Of a stretch of 64,000 bases of DNA, positions 52,502 to 63,106 are shown piece by piece. This DNA comes from Perca fluviatilis (lineage: Eukaryota; Chordata; Actinopteri; Perciformes; Percidae). The stretch covers positions 5,962,504-6,026,503 of the forward strand of contig NC_053127.1 of assembly GCF_010015445.1 (NCBI RefSeq), written 5' to 3'. Below the pieces are notes generated by a model. The model did no database searches. It was not told the DNA's origin and saw only the letters and a list, made by a program, of their open reading frames with translations. Position 1 is the stretch's first letter; each line of letters begins with the position of its first letter. Both the position numbers and the translations under genes were made by a program.

Positions 52502-53400
52502 GTGACTGTCCTCCCTGAAAAATGCTCCCAGACGTCGTTTGTACATGCAGCAGTTACGAGCTATATTTACATTTCTAGTGGCGGTGGCCTCTAGTGCCCG
52601 TAGTAGTTATGACGGGAGCAAAGCAGGAAGTAAGGTGAAGTATAAAAGCGCCAAATTTCCACATAAGGAGGTAGGTTGGCGTGCTGGATAGGTCAAACAA
52701 ACACACAGAACTTTCAGTTTTGAGATTGGGGTTTTAGTCCGTCATGTGCGATACCAGAAGTGAAGGAACGTCTGATTTTAACCCAAACCACGACTTTTTT
52801 CTAAATGTAACTAAGTAGCTTTGGTGTCCAATCATAACCAAACTGTGACCATTTTACAATGTGAAAGTCATGTCTAAAATTAGTTCTCCGTTTTAGGTAT
52901 GAGGACGTGTTTCCCATTTCCTGCCACTGCTAGGGGCGCTATTTAATTAAAACGCACCTGTGGGTTGTTTTGGAGACTAGGAACAAACAACCCATATTGT
53001 CGTATGGTTTGGAGCAGGGGTCTTCATGTTTTTTCAAGCTGAGGGCCCCTTAACTGAAAGGGAGACGGAGCAGGGATCCCCTACTACAAATGTAGCGCGG
53101 CTTAAAGCCTTTATACCTTTTTTTGCATAGAATACCAAGCTATGAAAATAATTGTTGGCATGATTTTATAAAGCATCTGTATTTGTGTGTGCCATCTTAG
53201 TGACTACCTTACCTATAGGCCAGTGAGCCTATCATCAGTGGGGATTTATATTATTTGCTAATAATATGTTGGAATTAGGTTTCATTTTTTGAAAAAAAAC
53301 TTTCAAAAATGAAAAATAATTTGGTGACCCCATGCAGTGACTCTGACGAACAACAAGGGGTTACGGACCGTTTAAGAGTTCTGGTTTAGAGGACTTGTTG
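52502..53400 (+). mobile_element. Family D element interrupted by a hAT MITE
   Basis: It begins GTGACTGTCCTCC and resumes after the nested insertion with GACTTGTTG. The outer octamers TTTTCGTC (52494-52501) and GTTTTGTC (53401-53408) match at 6 of 8. Internal blocks are as in the 43646 copy. Without the insertion and one copy of its duplication it would be about 520 bp. Confidence 0.85.
53015..53383. mobile_element. hAT MITE nested in family D
   Basis: A 369-bp element starting CAGGGGTCTTCATG and ending GAGTTCTG. It is flanked by GTTTGGAG (53007-53014) and GTTTAGAG (53384-53391), 7 of 8 identical. The CAGGGG start and 8-bp duplication are hAT features. The interior has GGGCCCCTTAACTG and GGTGACCCCATGC. 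No ORF. Confidence 0.87.
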
Positions 53401-54249
53401 GTTTTGTCTTATGTACAGTGTCTGCACCCCCTACCCTCTCTACCTTCAGGCAAACAATCACAAGATACAAACTCATATTTAACCTCGCCCACAAGCGCAT
53501 GTTACTCTCAGTTGTGTCAGGCAGAGGCTCGGAAGGGGGTTAATGCTATCCAAATGAAGGGAGGCTGTTGAATATGTATGGCTGTAAGGCAGTGTGTGAG
53601 TGTGCTGGCCTGTCAGCCTGCCTTCCTCATTAGCAGTGACTGAAACAGACGTGCTAGCTCTGCGCAGTGTGCAGTCAGCCTCAGTCTGTCCACCTCCAGC
53701 ACTCTATCCATTCTGATAGAACCTTTTTGCTCCCTAAACTTTCAACTTCTGACTGTTGTTGACTCTTGTTAGCAAAATCCCATGTTGAAACTTTTCCTCT
53801 CCTGTGCAAAACTTTGTGCAGAAGTGAACAGCGTCGCCTGTATTCTCGACACTTTAACAGAGCCAGAGAAAACTTTTGCATTCAGGGTTGATGTGGGAGA
53901 AAGTGCGGTGAGCTTTTAGTCGTCCTCTGTCAGCAGTTTCTGCTTTAAAACCAAGCAGCAAGCGTGGGTTCAATGAGCTATCTGCTCACACAAATATGGA
54001 ATCTCAATGACACAAACATCACAGCTTTCAACTGGAAGAACTGTGCAGTGTGCAGAGGGAGAAAAGTTGTACAACCTTCTGCAGCTTTCCTGCACCCTTC
54101 TTTAAACACACACTGCCAAATTAGAAATTAACTCGTTTTACATACTTTCTAGAAATGAGAAATGGGTATATTGAAAAAGGAAACTATTTACTTCTATGTT
54201 AAAAAATAGGATTTACTTGTAACACTTTTATTTGTATTCAAATTATTTG
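53401..54249. other. Unique sequence
   Basis: No repeat or gene recognised. 53480-53700 is evenly composed. Confidence 0.3.
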
Positions 54250-54504
54250 AAATATGCTTTTAACAGAGTTTTATGTACTTCCTCAAAATCACATTAACAA
54301 ATTTGTCTGTATGCATTTTGATATTTGCCTGTACGAAAAAGGGGTTGCACATGGCTCTGTACTGGGACCTACATTATTTACCATTTACATTAACAATGTA
54401 AGGAGACATTTTCACGGTGCCAAAATATTTTTTTTAAATGGATGGTACAGTTATTAACTGTTGCACTTCTCAATCTGCTTATAAAGTTTTGGAAAATAAT
54501 CTTG
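54250..54504 (+). pseudogene. LINE reverse transcriptase fragment
   Basis: The reading GVAHGSVLGPTLFTIYINNV is the conserved 'G-x-x-QGSVLGP-LF-IYIN' block of LINE reverse transcriptases (jockey/L2/Rex1-like group). It is followed by FHGAKIFFL and, across a frame change, DGT(V/I)-type residues where the catalytic YADDT would be. The YADD motif itself is damaged. Only about 80 codons survive; no ends of the element are visible. Confidence 0.8.
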
Positions 54505-54670
54505 TAACCCCCTTTTTTATTTTACCTTACGCAGAATGTGGTGCTCTTATACTTTGTCACCTCACTTCCTTGTTTGCTCTTGCGATAATTACTACGGCAA
54601 CTGCAGTTGCCGCCTAACAAGAAACGTAACTGTTGATCGTAATGAGCTGCTTGCATAATCGACTAATATG
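54505..54670 (-). mobile_element. Family D fragment
   Basis: An inverted match to the second quarter of family D: GTGGTGCTCTTATACTTTGT, CACCTCACTTCCTTG, TTTGCTC and ATTACTACGGCAACT. Confidence 0.6.
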
Positions 54671-54758
54671 GTTGTTTTCTGGGTGAGGACGGGCTTTATA
54701 TTAAGGAGCATTCAATGTGTCATTTTATATTTGACACTTGCTGTTGTTGTGGCCACAG

Positions 54759-55265
54759 GAGACTGTCACCTCCCTTGAAAAATGCTCCCAGAGGTTGTTA
54801 GTTCAAGCAGCAATTACGACCCATTTTTATGTTTATAGTGACGTGTCCTCTACTGGCCGAATTGATAATGACGGGAGCAAAGCAGGAAGTAAGGTGACGA
54901 AATATCATTTTTAAATTTCTGTGTAAGGAGGTAGGTTGCAAACACAGGACACTAACCCGGGATAGTAGGTAATGAGTCCCGTTTGAAAACATAAGTGAAT
55001 GGTGAGTTTTTCTCTAACATTACAAAGATCACATTCAGTGTATTGTGCGTAACCGTAAGTGAAGTAACGTCTGATTTGAACCCAAACCACAATCTTTTTC
55101 TGAACTTAAGTCATTTGGTACCTAAACATAACCGTTTCACACGTTTGACATTTTTTAACGTACAAAACAGCGATCAACATTTTCTGGTTTATTTTCTGCC
55201 ACCACTAGGGGTGCTAATTTATTAAATGCTCCTGTGGGTCATGTTAGAGGGGAGGAACCAACGCT
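54759..55265 (+). mobile_element. Family D element, right end eroded
   Basis: The left end GAGACTGTCACCTCCC and the ordered family blocks are present (GCTCCCAGAGGTTGTT, GGAGCAAAGCAGGAAG, CTGATTTGAACCCAAACC, CCTGTGGGTCATGTTAG). The right terminus is not preserved, so no target duplication can be read. Confidence 0.78.
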
Positions 55266-56084
55266 CTGGATGGTATGTGACGTTGCATATCAGCTGATGA
55301 GTTCCATACACAGCTATTTCTTAGTCCATATAATTCATTGCCTTTAGTATTGCTTTTATGTTCATGCAGTTCTTTTAAATGACACAGCTTTCATGGAGAG
55401 AATCAATTGGTATAATCAATCTAGACGTCTCCTTCAGCCATATCGCTACTTCCTTAAAAGCATTAAAACAATCGGTAGTCTATCAGGGTTTTACAAAGTG
55501 CTTCAGCATACTATTTTTTACATATCAAAGATGATAAGAAAAGTTGATTTCTCAGACGTCAACGTGGGGGGCAGCCAGACCACAGACCTGCCAGGGCCCC
55601 AGCACTGAGGGAGGGGGAAATTTAAATGGCTTCATCTGTATGGTTGTATTGTTTACAGGACTTATTGGGCCACATGTGGTCTACATTTATCTTGCTTTAA
55701 AAAAATGGTGCCATGCTATGCCACCACATTCCCCAAAATGATGCTATCAACAGTGAACTCCCCAGACAGCAATACAATTTCCAGGATAACAGAGAAGACT
55801 GAAGCATCGTCAGCAATGGCGCTGCAGTATTTGTCTAAAGAAAGTGAATGAAAGGTTTGTAACACACAAAATTAAAAGCTATCTTTCACACGAAGCACAC
55901 GCTTATTTGAATGCAAAGACATTTGTCAGCTGCTCATGGTACAGCGATCTGGTAATTTGGTACTCGATCACAATTTGAGGGCAGGACTGTGAAGAGCTCC
56001 TGAGACGGCGCAGTGGAGGCAAACGTACGCCTTCATGCATGTATGCTGCATTGGTAATAGAGACAAATATTTATGCAGACTAAG
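55266..56084. other. Unassigned sequence
   Basis: Nothing recognised. ORFs lack domains. Confidence 0.3.
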
Positions 56085-56340
56085 AAGCAGGGGCGAATCT
56101 AGGATCAGACCTTTAGCGGGGCTCAGCCCCCTAATGAGAATGTGACACAGATACAGTGCCTTGAAAAAGTGTTAAACCCCTCCCAAATCAGTAACTTCAT
56201 TAGCCGATAATCTCTGAGCTAGCTACTGAACAACAACGTCAGCTAACGTTTTTTTACACTATTAACACTATGATGGAACTAAACCTGACACTTCATAAGT
56301 CACAGTAATAATGACCAATTTGACACAATGTTCTAACATT
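56085..56340 (+). mobile_element. Family F repeat
   Basis: It begins CAGGGGCGAATCTAGGATC and is collinear with the inverted copy at 50430-50675 up to GACACAATGTTCTAACATTC. The hAT-like CAGGGG start is the only terminus seen. Confidence 0.75.
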
Positions 56341-57242
56341 CAGCAATTTTAGTTGCTTCCATTTCAATTTGGGTTCTAAACTGTGCCATGAAATTAACAA
56401 CTTGTTCTCTGGGGACTACCAACGTTAAACTTCACAACCGCACTCCTGCTCTCCCTCTGACAGATCAGATAGAGACTCAGGTGAGAGTCTGGCATAACCA
56501 CCTGCGATTGGCCAAAACTACGTTTCTGTTGACCCTTTTCTTGACGGGGTTACAGGTGCATAGCATCGGCGACAGCGACACAGGATATTAAACCTGTTTC
56601 AAGCCCTTCAAACCTGTAATTGTCTGTCCTCTGTCACTTACAGACAAGTTTGCAAACTCTAACTTGAAGCACTAAAATTGATTTAATTTATTATTATTAT
56701 TATTATTGTTAATAAATAGGGTCTAAAATGGCCAATGATAAGAAGACACGTCTACTTTCTTAACTCACAATATGTGACTTCCAACTGCAGAGAGCAAAGG
56801 GGGCATCTGCACTTTGCCAAATGAGCCATCCTGTAATTGTACCTTTTAGCATATGTTTGTGCTAATTGTGTTTTGCTCATTCTGCATAATTGAGGTTCTG
56901 GTAACTCTAACGTAAATTACTGTTTTTCTTAACTTTGCATCTTCATTACTTGTCATATGTGCCTAATGAGGCTGCTCACTGGATTATTTTAATGTAATGT
57001 CCTTTAGCAGTTAGTTCTCAGGGAGGGAAAGCTTGCAGGTGTACTCGATCTAAATGAGATCAGTTTCTTTCTCCTTCCTTTTTCTGTCTGCATGTCTGAC
57101 TGCCTGTCCGTCTGTCTATATATCTCTTCTTTATGTTGGAAACACATCAGATTACTATTAATATCCTGGCTTTAGTTTGCATTAAAAACCATAACTCCTA
57201 AGAACTCTAACTGCAGGTCAAACCCAACATGCATTGCTACCT
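56341..57242. other. Unassigned sequence with an ATT microsatellite
   Basis: An (ATT)n run at about 56688-56709. Otherwise no gene or repeat recognised. Confidence 0.35.
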
Positions 57243-57405
57243 CTAATATGACAGGAGCGTTTCATAAAACAGCGCCCCTAGCAGGGGCAGAAATCCGTCC
57301 TCATATCGTAACCAGAGCCCACGATTTTAAACACGTCTTTAAAGTTGTGAAATGTTCGCAGTTTGGTTAGGTTTAGGCACAAAACCTACTCGGTTAAGTA
57401 TAGAC
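57243..57405 (-). mobile_element. Family D fragment, 3' part
   Basis: An inverted match: CTAATATGACAGGAGCG, AGCGCCCCTAGCAGGGGCAG, CACGTCTTTAAAGTTGTG, GCAGTTTGGTTAGGTTTAG. Confidence 0.65.
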
Positions 57406-59111
57406 ACAGAAATCAGATCAAAATACATCTCGTCAGAAGACAAAGAGAAATTGAAAAGGAAAAACGACACCAGTAAGATCTCATAACAAGAAGAATGGGA
57501 CAAATGGTCCAAATTTAAGAGAAATAAATATAAGTGAAATATTATGTGAAAGGTGATTTCTACTAATGGCAGCAAAACTATATTGGAACAGGTTTATAGT
57601 TTCTACACACACTGTGTAACACACAGTGTGTGTTTTATTTAGATTTTTATCCAATTGTTTTTCTTGGAAGGTTTCTGTAATGGCTTGTGCACAAAAATAG
57701 AAAAATTTAAATCCCAAATTAACTTTTTTTTTGTAGCCATCATTTCCTATCTCAGGGATTGCAGGTTTGCTGCAGGGTCTCGCAGGACTCGTCGGTGGGC
57801 ACGTGGGCTGCCGCCGTCCTCTGGCTGTCTATTCGAATGAGCTGAATGTGAAATGATTCCTTAAGCGATGCTGACTGTTGCACCTCGCTCATATTTTATC
57901 CATGCAAACAGATGCTTGTTACCCACAGGGGGATTTTGTTTCAACAAAAACAACATGAGGACGAGCAACGTGAGGCGGGAGCTGGAAATATCATTTTGCC
58001 TTAAAAAAAAAAGAAAAAAAAGTGGAAACGTGCACACAATTGGACACAAAAACCCATACCAAAACCCTCTTTGGCGGCTGTTCAGCGTCCTGAGTGCTTT
58101 ACAGTAGTGTCATCATGCTGTAAGCATTTTTCAACAGGGATGGAGCCAGTGGCCATGCAGGCTTTAACCTTCATACTACACAGCACCCTGATGTGTAACA
58201 TGAAGCGTGTAGGACAGTGAAGACAGGGAACATTTTTTGTGATGCCTGTTCTCGCTCTAGCTCTGTGTAATATGGAGCTTTTCACATCTTTAGGCAGAGT
58301 GCGTCTCAGCAGAAAAAAGAACCATCTGGGAATCCATGATGCATTATTCTTTTAGCAACATGCACAGGTAAGAAAAGGAATGTTTTACTTTTGGCACATC
58401 CTCTGGGCATTTTTATAACAAGAAAACATGGTACATGTCAAATTAGGAACACGTAGAGACCTTCAATACAAGGGTATAATTTGCTTCATGAAGGAAGGAA
58501 TATAAACAAAGAACCCTGATTGAACCATAATGTCTGATTTCTAAAATGGTGAAGAGTTTGTATGAAACATAAGTGCGTTTTCTATGTTGCCATCAAGACG
58601 TCATATTTCATCTGCTTTTAAAAGTAATTGCTACTCTAATTATTTTATCCCTTCTGCAATTTGACTTTTAAATGGATAAAATCTATTTTTTTGATTACTA
58701 TTTATCTACTCTCTAGGGTGTAGGCTTATATGTAGGCTTATGTACTGTTATGTATGTGTGTGTTGTCTGTAGCTGCTCTTAACTAATTGCCCCTTGAGGG
58801 ATTAATGAAGTTGTTGAATTGAAAAGCTGAAAAGCATTTTCTGCATCACGTGCTTAATGGTAAGTAAAGTAACAAATCTACAGCTTTGAACCCAAACGAC
58901 TAAAAACCCAGACAACTACAAAAATCCGACTGAAGGATTAATAATACAAAAACTGAAAAGTGGTTATAAAACTTCCAGACAACAAAGAGAACTGACTAAA
59001 AAGCCTACAAGCATGCCTATACTATTTGAAGACAAATACAAACTACTCTGACAAAACCTGATCAGGACCTAGGAGAAGAGAACTGTCAAAGCACCCACCC
59101 GTGTTTGGGCA
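57406..59111. other. Unique sequence with one exon-like segment
   Basis: 57737-57856 is preceded by a T-rich tract and TAG acceptor and is open for 39 codons to a TGA (see findings). ACACACTGTGTAACACACAGTGTGTG near 57605 is a local palindrome. No gene can be claimed. Confidence 0.35.
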
Positions 59112-59470
59112 TTTCAACACATTCTCCCTCCCATCCCGTCAAAAAAACAACACTTGGTCAGGTGCGTTTGGTGTTTGTTATCGACGGAAAAAGTCTCCTT
59201 TAGCGTAATTTTTAGATGCGCTTGGTCCGGACTTTTGCCGTCATTATTTGACGCTCTGGGTCAGGACTCTTAGCGTTACTTTTTAACGCTCTTGGGACTC
59301 GCGTCTAGCCCTTTGGTGTCATATTTAGACGCACTTGGTTGAGACTCTTGACATCACTTTCTGACACTCTGGGTCGGGACTATTGGCATCCCTTTTTGAC
59401 GCTTTGGGTCAGGACGGACATTTAACTGACATGCAGCACAAGAACGGGACAGTTCGGTTTAGGAAAAGAT
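59112..59470 (+). repeat. Family E repeat with expanded minisatellite
   Basis: The flanks match 7406-7560 (ACACATTCTCCCTCCCATC, CACTTGGTCAGGTGCG, AAAAAGTCTCCTTTAGCG; right TGACATGCAGCACAAGAACG, GGACAGTTCGG). Between them is a diverged tandem array of about six 35-41-bp units. Confidence 0.8.
59207..59415 (+). repeat. 35-41-bp diverged minisatellite with palindromic core
   Basis: Units begin near 59207, 59246, 59281, 59323, 59359 and 59394. Each has TTTRACGCWCTKGGTCAGGACT-like text. The unit boundary (AGCGTTACTTTTTAACGCT) is itself an inverted repeat. Confidence 0.85.
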
Positions 59471-59503
59471 GGTGGGTGGGGTGTACAAAATGTACGTTTC
59501 AGT

Positions 59504-59942
59504 AGTCTATATCCTTGAGGTTCCACATCCGGGATTGCTCCGTTACCAACGGAAATTCGGTCCGATTTCACTCATTTAGGGCGGATATCCGTTGCCTTGG
59601 TCTTAAACTCTGGTGGATTTGTGAGGACTATGGTTAACTGCTCCTCAGATCTCTGCAGGGTAAATCCAGACAGCTAGCTGGACTATCTGTCCAATCGGAG
59701 TTTTCTCTCGCACGACTAAAACAACCTTTGAACGTACACATGTTCCACCAAAACAAGTTCCTTCCCGAGGCTATTTCGCAGCGGCACCACGGCTTTTCCC
59801 GTGCTTAGTACCGCCCCAGATAATTGTGATTGGCTTAAAGAAATGCCAATAAACCAGAGCACGTTTTTCTCCCATCCCGGAATGCTGTGTGGACTCGCCC
59901 GCAGCGCTGCAGTCGAGGAAGGTCTGGCAAAGCGAGACTCCT
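59504..59942 (+). mobile_element. Family A MITE with exact 8-bp duplication
   Basis: A 439-bp full-length copy starting AGTCTATATCC and ending GCGAGACT plus three bases. It is flanked by identical octamers GTTTCAGT at 59496-59503 and 59943-59950. This copy is the best evidence that family A moves with an 8-bp duplication. The terminal hairpin is slightly rearranged here. Confidence 0.92.
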
Positions 59943-59974
59943 GTTTCAGTGACACGAACGGGACAAGAACATGA

Positions 59975-60060
59975 ACATAAACCCCGGTCTCCTGGGTGAA
60001 AGTCCTGTATTGTTTGACCCATCCACCACCCCAACCAACCTCCTTAATTGGATTTTTGGT
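59975..60060 (-). mobile_element. Family D fragment
   Basis: ACCCCGGTCTCCTGGGTGAA, AGTCCTGTATTGTTTGACCC and ATCCACCACCCCAACC match the B-box-like patch of family D in inverted orientation. Confidence 0.6.
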
Positions 60061-60184
60061 CTTTCATACTACTTGCTACCGTTGGCGCTCTAAACACTAC
60101 GTAATCTTACATTGCCGCGGTCGAGCTGCTGCTCTGCCCGATACGTTCCATATAGATGCTGAAGGGTGATTTGTGCGTCCGTAT

Positions 60185-60270
60185 CTGACGCTAAGAGCCA
60201 TAGACCAAGCGTCAGTAGTTGAAGAGTCGGGAGTGAGAACGGGTTGGGGATTTTGAGGATACAAAGGGCA
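60185..60270 (-). repeat. Family E fragment
   Basis: An inverted match to 62938-63065 (CTGACGCTAAGAGCC, GACCAAGCGTCAGTAG, TCGGGAGTGAGAACG). Carries about one minisatellite unit. Confidence 0.6.
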
Positions 60271-60803
60271 CAAACTGAACCCAGACGAATTCAAACACTA
60301 AATTAAACTGAGGCAAAATAACATGAAAACAAACAAAATGGCAACCTCTCAGCAAGCTGCCAAATCCTTCTTCCCTCTCCCATTCTCCTGAAGTTATAAC
60401 TCAGCCTCACCTAATTGGCACCTACCACTTGTACCGGTGAGCCAAACTGGAAAAACAACAAAACACTTGGCTCTGGAAAACACCAACACGTCATTGCTGG
60501 CATTTCTAGTTAGGTATAAATATGTGCACCCACAACAACAAACACCCCACATAATATAACAATGTCAATTGCTGCAAACCTATTTTACCCATTGTGGTAC
60601 ATGTTAGGAGTACCGAGCCTCTCTGCTGAAAGGACATAATCACGCAAACCTGCAGGTACTCTTCTTAATTGCGCTGATGAGCAGCTGATCACATCACCGG
60701 CAGAACCATGGCAAAATACTATGTCCCCATAAACCAAACAGGCCTATGTCAATTCACACAGATCAAAATGATAATTTATTAAATAAAAGAAAACATACTG
60801 AAA
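60271..60803. other. Unassigned sequence
   Basis: Nothing recognised. Confidence 0.3.
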
Positions 60804-62005
60804 TTAAAGCTTTAGTGCGTAACTTTTTTTATATTGACATTGACGTTTCATTCAAGCCATTGCCAAATGAGTTCATACAAAGCTAATTAAGCCTTTTATA
60901 CGGTGGCCCTGAGAGGCCACAACACGCAACATTAAGAAAACGCACGCAAATAGACCACTGCACGCAACAATAAGAAAACACATGCAAATAAACCACAACA
61001 GACAACAATAACGCAGAGGATACCTGCAGTGCTCCAAAATAACAGCTAGAAATAAAAACCATAACAATATAACTACTTTGTATTTAGACAATCTCCGGAC
61101 AAGAAAACCTCACAATGTTACAGCTATTGCAAGAACATTGAAAAATAAAACTTATTGAGTTTTATTTTTAAGGTTTAGCTCAAACACCCCTAACTTATTC
61201 AAAAGAGTGAAACACGATCCCTACTATTAGTGTATTAGTTTAAGTCAGTTTATATTATAAAAAGAAGTAGGCCTATGCACTGGCGTGTCCCATGTGTCCC
61301 TATTAGTGTTGTGGAATTATCATTTCTATATTATTGTAGTGCACTGTAATGCCCAGGGACAACAGATGGTAATTAGCAATTCAAATTATAAAGGTTGGTG
61401 TCTCCCCTTTAGTCTACATAACATGCCATAGCATGTTACAACTTTATGTACAACTGTTCATTTATCATACAGACTGAAACTCAACTTCTAATAAATCAGA
61501 AAACACCAAAAAAAGTATGATCTAAATACCAAATATAATGTTTATAGCCTATATCATAATTTAAACAAGTCTCCTGATGAGAAACGGGTATCTCTCTCTC
61601 CCACGCCTCCGCCTGCTGTGTGTGTTTGTGTTTTCTTATGGTTGCGTGCTGTGGTCTATTTGTTTGCGTTTTTCTTAATGTTGCATGTTGTGGCCTCTCA
61701 GGGCCACCGTACTATCAGCTCCACAAAACACTCTGTATTTCTCAGCATGACTATGTTCAGAAGATTGTGTCGTCCGGCGACTTTCGTGCGCAGAAACTCG
61801 GGTGAAGATAATGACCTCTTCTGAAGAGTCCATGTTTTTTTAATCTTCCGTGTCCTCCTTGGTTACTAGCAACAGCATGGAGGAGGGGTGGGGGTGGTGC
61901 GTGATCACGGAAGGCTTGTATCATGTGGACACACTGACCGTGTTGTTGTCATTACTTAGAATTCCTCATGGGGGGGGGGACAGTAACTACGCACTATAGG
62001 TTTAA
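60804..62005 (+). mobile_element. Family C MITE with both TTAA borders, split by an insertion
   Basis: The left border TTAAAGCTTTAGTGCGTAAC (60804 onward) and right end CTACGCACTATAGGTTTAA (to 62005) are inverted repeats with TTAA on both sides. The two halves (60804-60898 and 61712-62005) are collinear with 5733-6078. An 813-bp element lies between them. Confidence 0.87.
60899..61711. mobile_element. 813-bp inverted-repeat element nested in family C
   Basis: The ends TACGGTGGCCCTGAGAGGCC and the inverted GGCCTCTCAGGGCCACCGTA are perfect over 20 bases. The arms continue through ACAACACGCAACATTAAGAAAA with few differences for about 60 bp. ACGCACGCAAATAGACCAC and related text repeats two or three times at the left. 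No transposase recognised. The target duplication is ambiguous (TA at most). Confidence 0.85.
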
Positions 62006-62194
62006 GGATTTTCACAAGAACCGTAAGACAGAAGTTCAAAATTCAAAAGACACAAAAATTATTGAGTATGGGATACGCGGGAAAGGAGAGCAGCAGATGA
62101 CGTGCGCCGGCCAGTGCTTTGCCTTTGGCTTCCCATTCAACTGCCCAGACATCGGACAAGGCGGGGAGAGTCATTGACATATCTTTACCAAATC
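62006..62194. other. Short unassigned spacer
   Basis: Nothing recognised. Confidence 0.3.
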
Positions 62195-62310
62195 CAAACC
62201 AAACTCTTTTTGTCAACTTATTTAAGTAGTTTTTGCAACACAAACTGTGACCGTTTCACAACGTTAACAATGTGTTTTATGGCCGCTCTGGTTTAGGTAT
62301 AAGGATGGAA
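62195..62310 (+). mobile_element. Family D fragment, internal part
   Basis: CCAAACCAAACTC, TTTTTGTCAACTTATTTAAG, AAACTGTGACCGTTTCACAA, CGTTAACAATGTGTTT and TCTGGTTTAGGTATAAGGA match the right half of family D. Confidence 0.6.
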
Positions 62311-62799
62311 TGGTAAATAAAATTATTTCAATGGCTGCAGTGACATCCATGGGCTTTTACATTTGGGGAAAGGAGAGGATTGGTATGTGATCGGTATTAG
62401 CCAACACTCACACTCAAGGTTTTAGAATCATTATTAGGGAGAGAAAAAGTTTGATTGGAGCAATAATAAGCAAGTCCCAGGTGTGAGCATAGCTCTGTCG
62501 GGCAGGCTGTTGCTGAAATATAGCATACATAATACCCTTATAATACTCTTCCTGGGTAGATAAAGGTTAAAAGAACAGTAAAGCTGGCAGCTGCTGGCCA
62601 ATGGATCCTGAACATGTCCAACGTGCCCAGAGCAAATAGGACAAGCTCTCAGAAATCCCCAGACTGTGAAATTACCATCAGTGAATGTGGCTTAGCTATT
62701 CACATCTGTCAGCTCCACTCAGTCAAAAAAAGCACATCTGCTTTCTGCAGACTGGTTTTTACCTCCAGTTTAGAAGCCCATGTGCCGTTGACTCCAGAT
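62311..62799. other. Unassigned sequence
   Basis: Nothing recognised. Confidence 0.3.
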
Positions 62800-62937
62800 G
62801 TCAGTACAGGGTAAAACTTCATTACATCCAAAAAAAGTAGTAGTTTTTGTGCCTAAACCTAACCAAACCATGTGTGACCATTTTACAACAAAAAATGTTT
62901 AAAACTGCGAAAGTTACATTCTCTGGTTTAGATACAA
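62800..62937 (+). mobile_element. Family D fragment, internal part
   Basis: TTTTTGTGCCTAAACCTAAC, CAAACCATGTGTGACC, ATTTTACAACAAAAAATG and TACATTCTCTGGTTTAG match the D interior, leading straight into family E. Confidence 0.6.
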
Positions 62938-63065
62938 TACATTCTCACTCCCGAAGCGTCAGAAAAATGACGCTTGGTCAGGTGCCATGGGCGTTTTTTT
63001 ACTGACGAAAAAAAAAAGTCTCCTTTAGCGTCATTGGAAGGTCTGAGTAGACGTTCCCAAACTTG
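62938..63065 (+). repeat. Family E repeat, about one minisatellite unit
   Basis: ACATTCTCACTCCCGAAGCG, ATGACGCTTGGTCAGGTGCC, AAAGTCTCCTTTAGCGTCAT and GTCTGAGTAGACG. It ends where Gypsy coding sequence begins. Confidence 0.7.
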
Positions 63066-63106
63066 AGTCACAATTTTGTCAAGTCCTTCTTGATCATACT
63101 TTCTTT

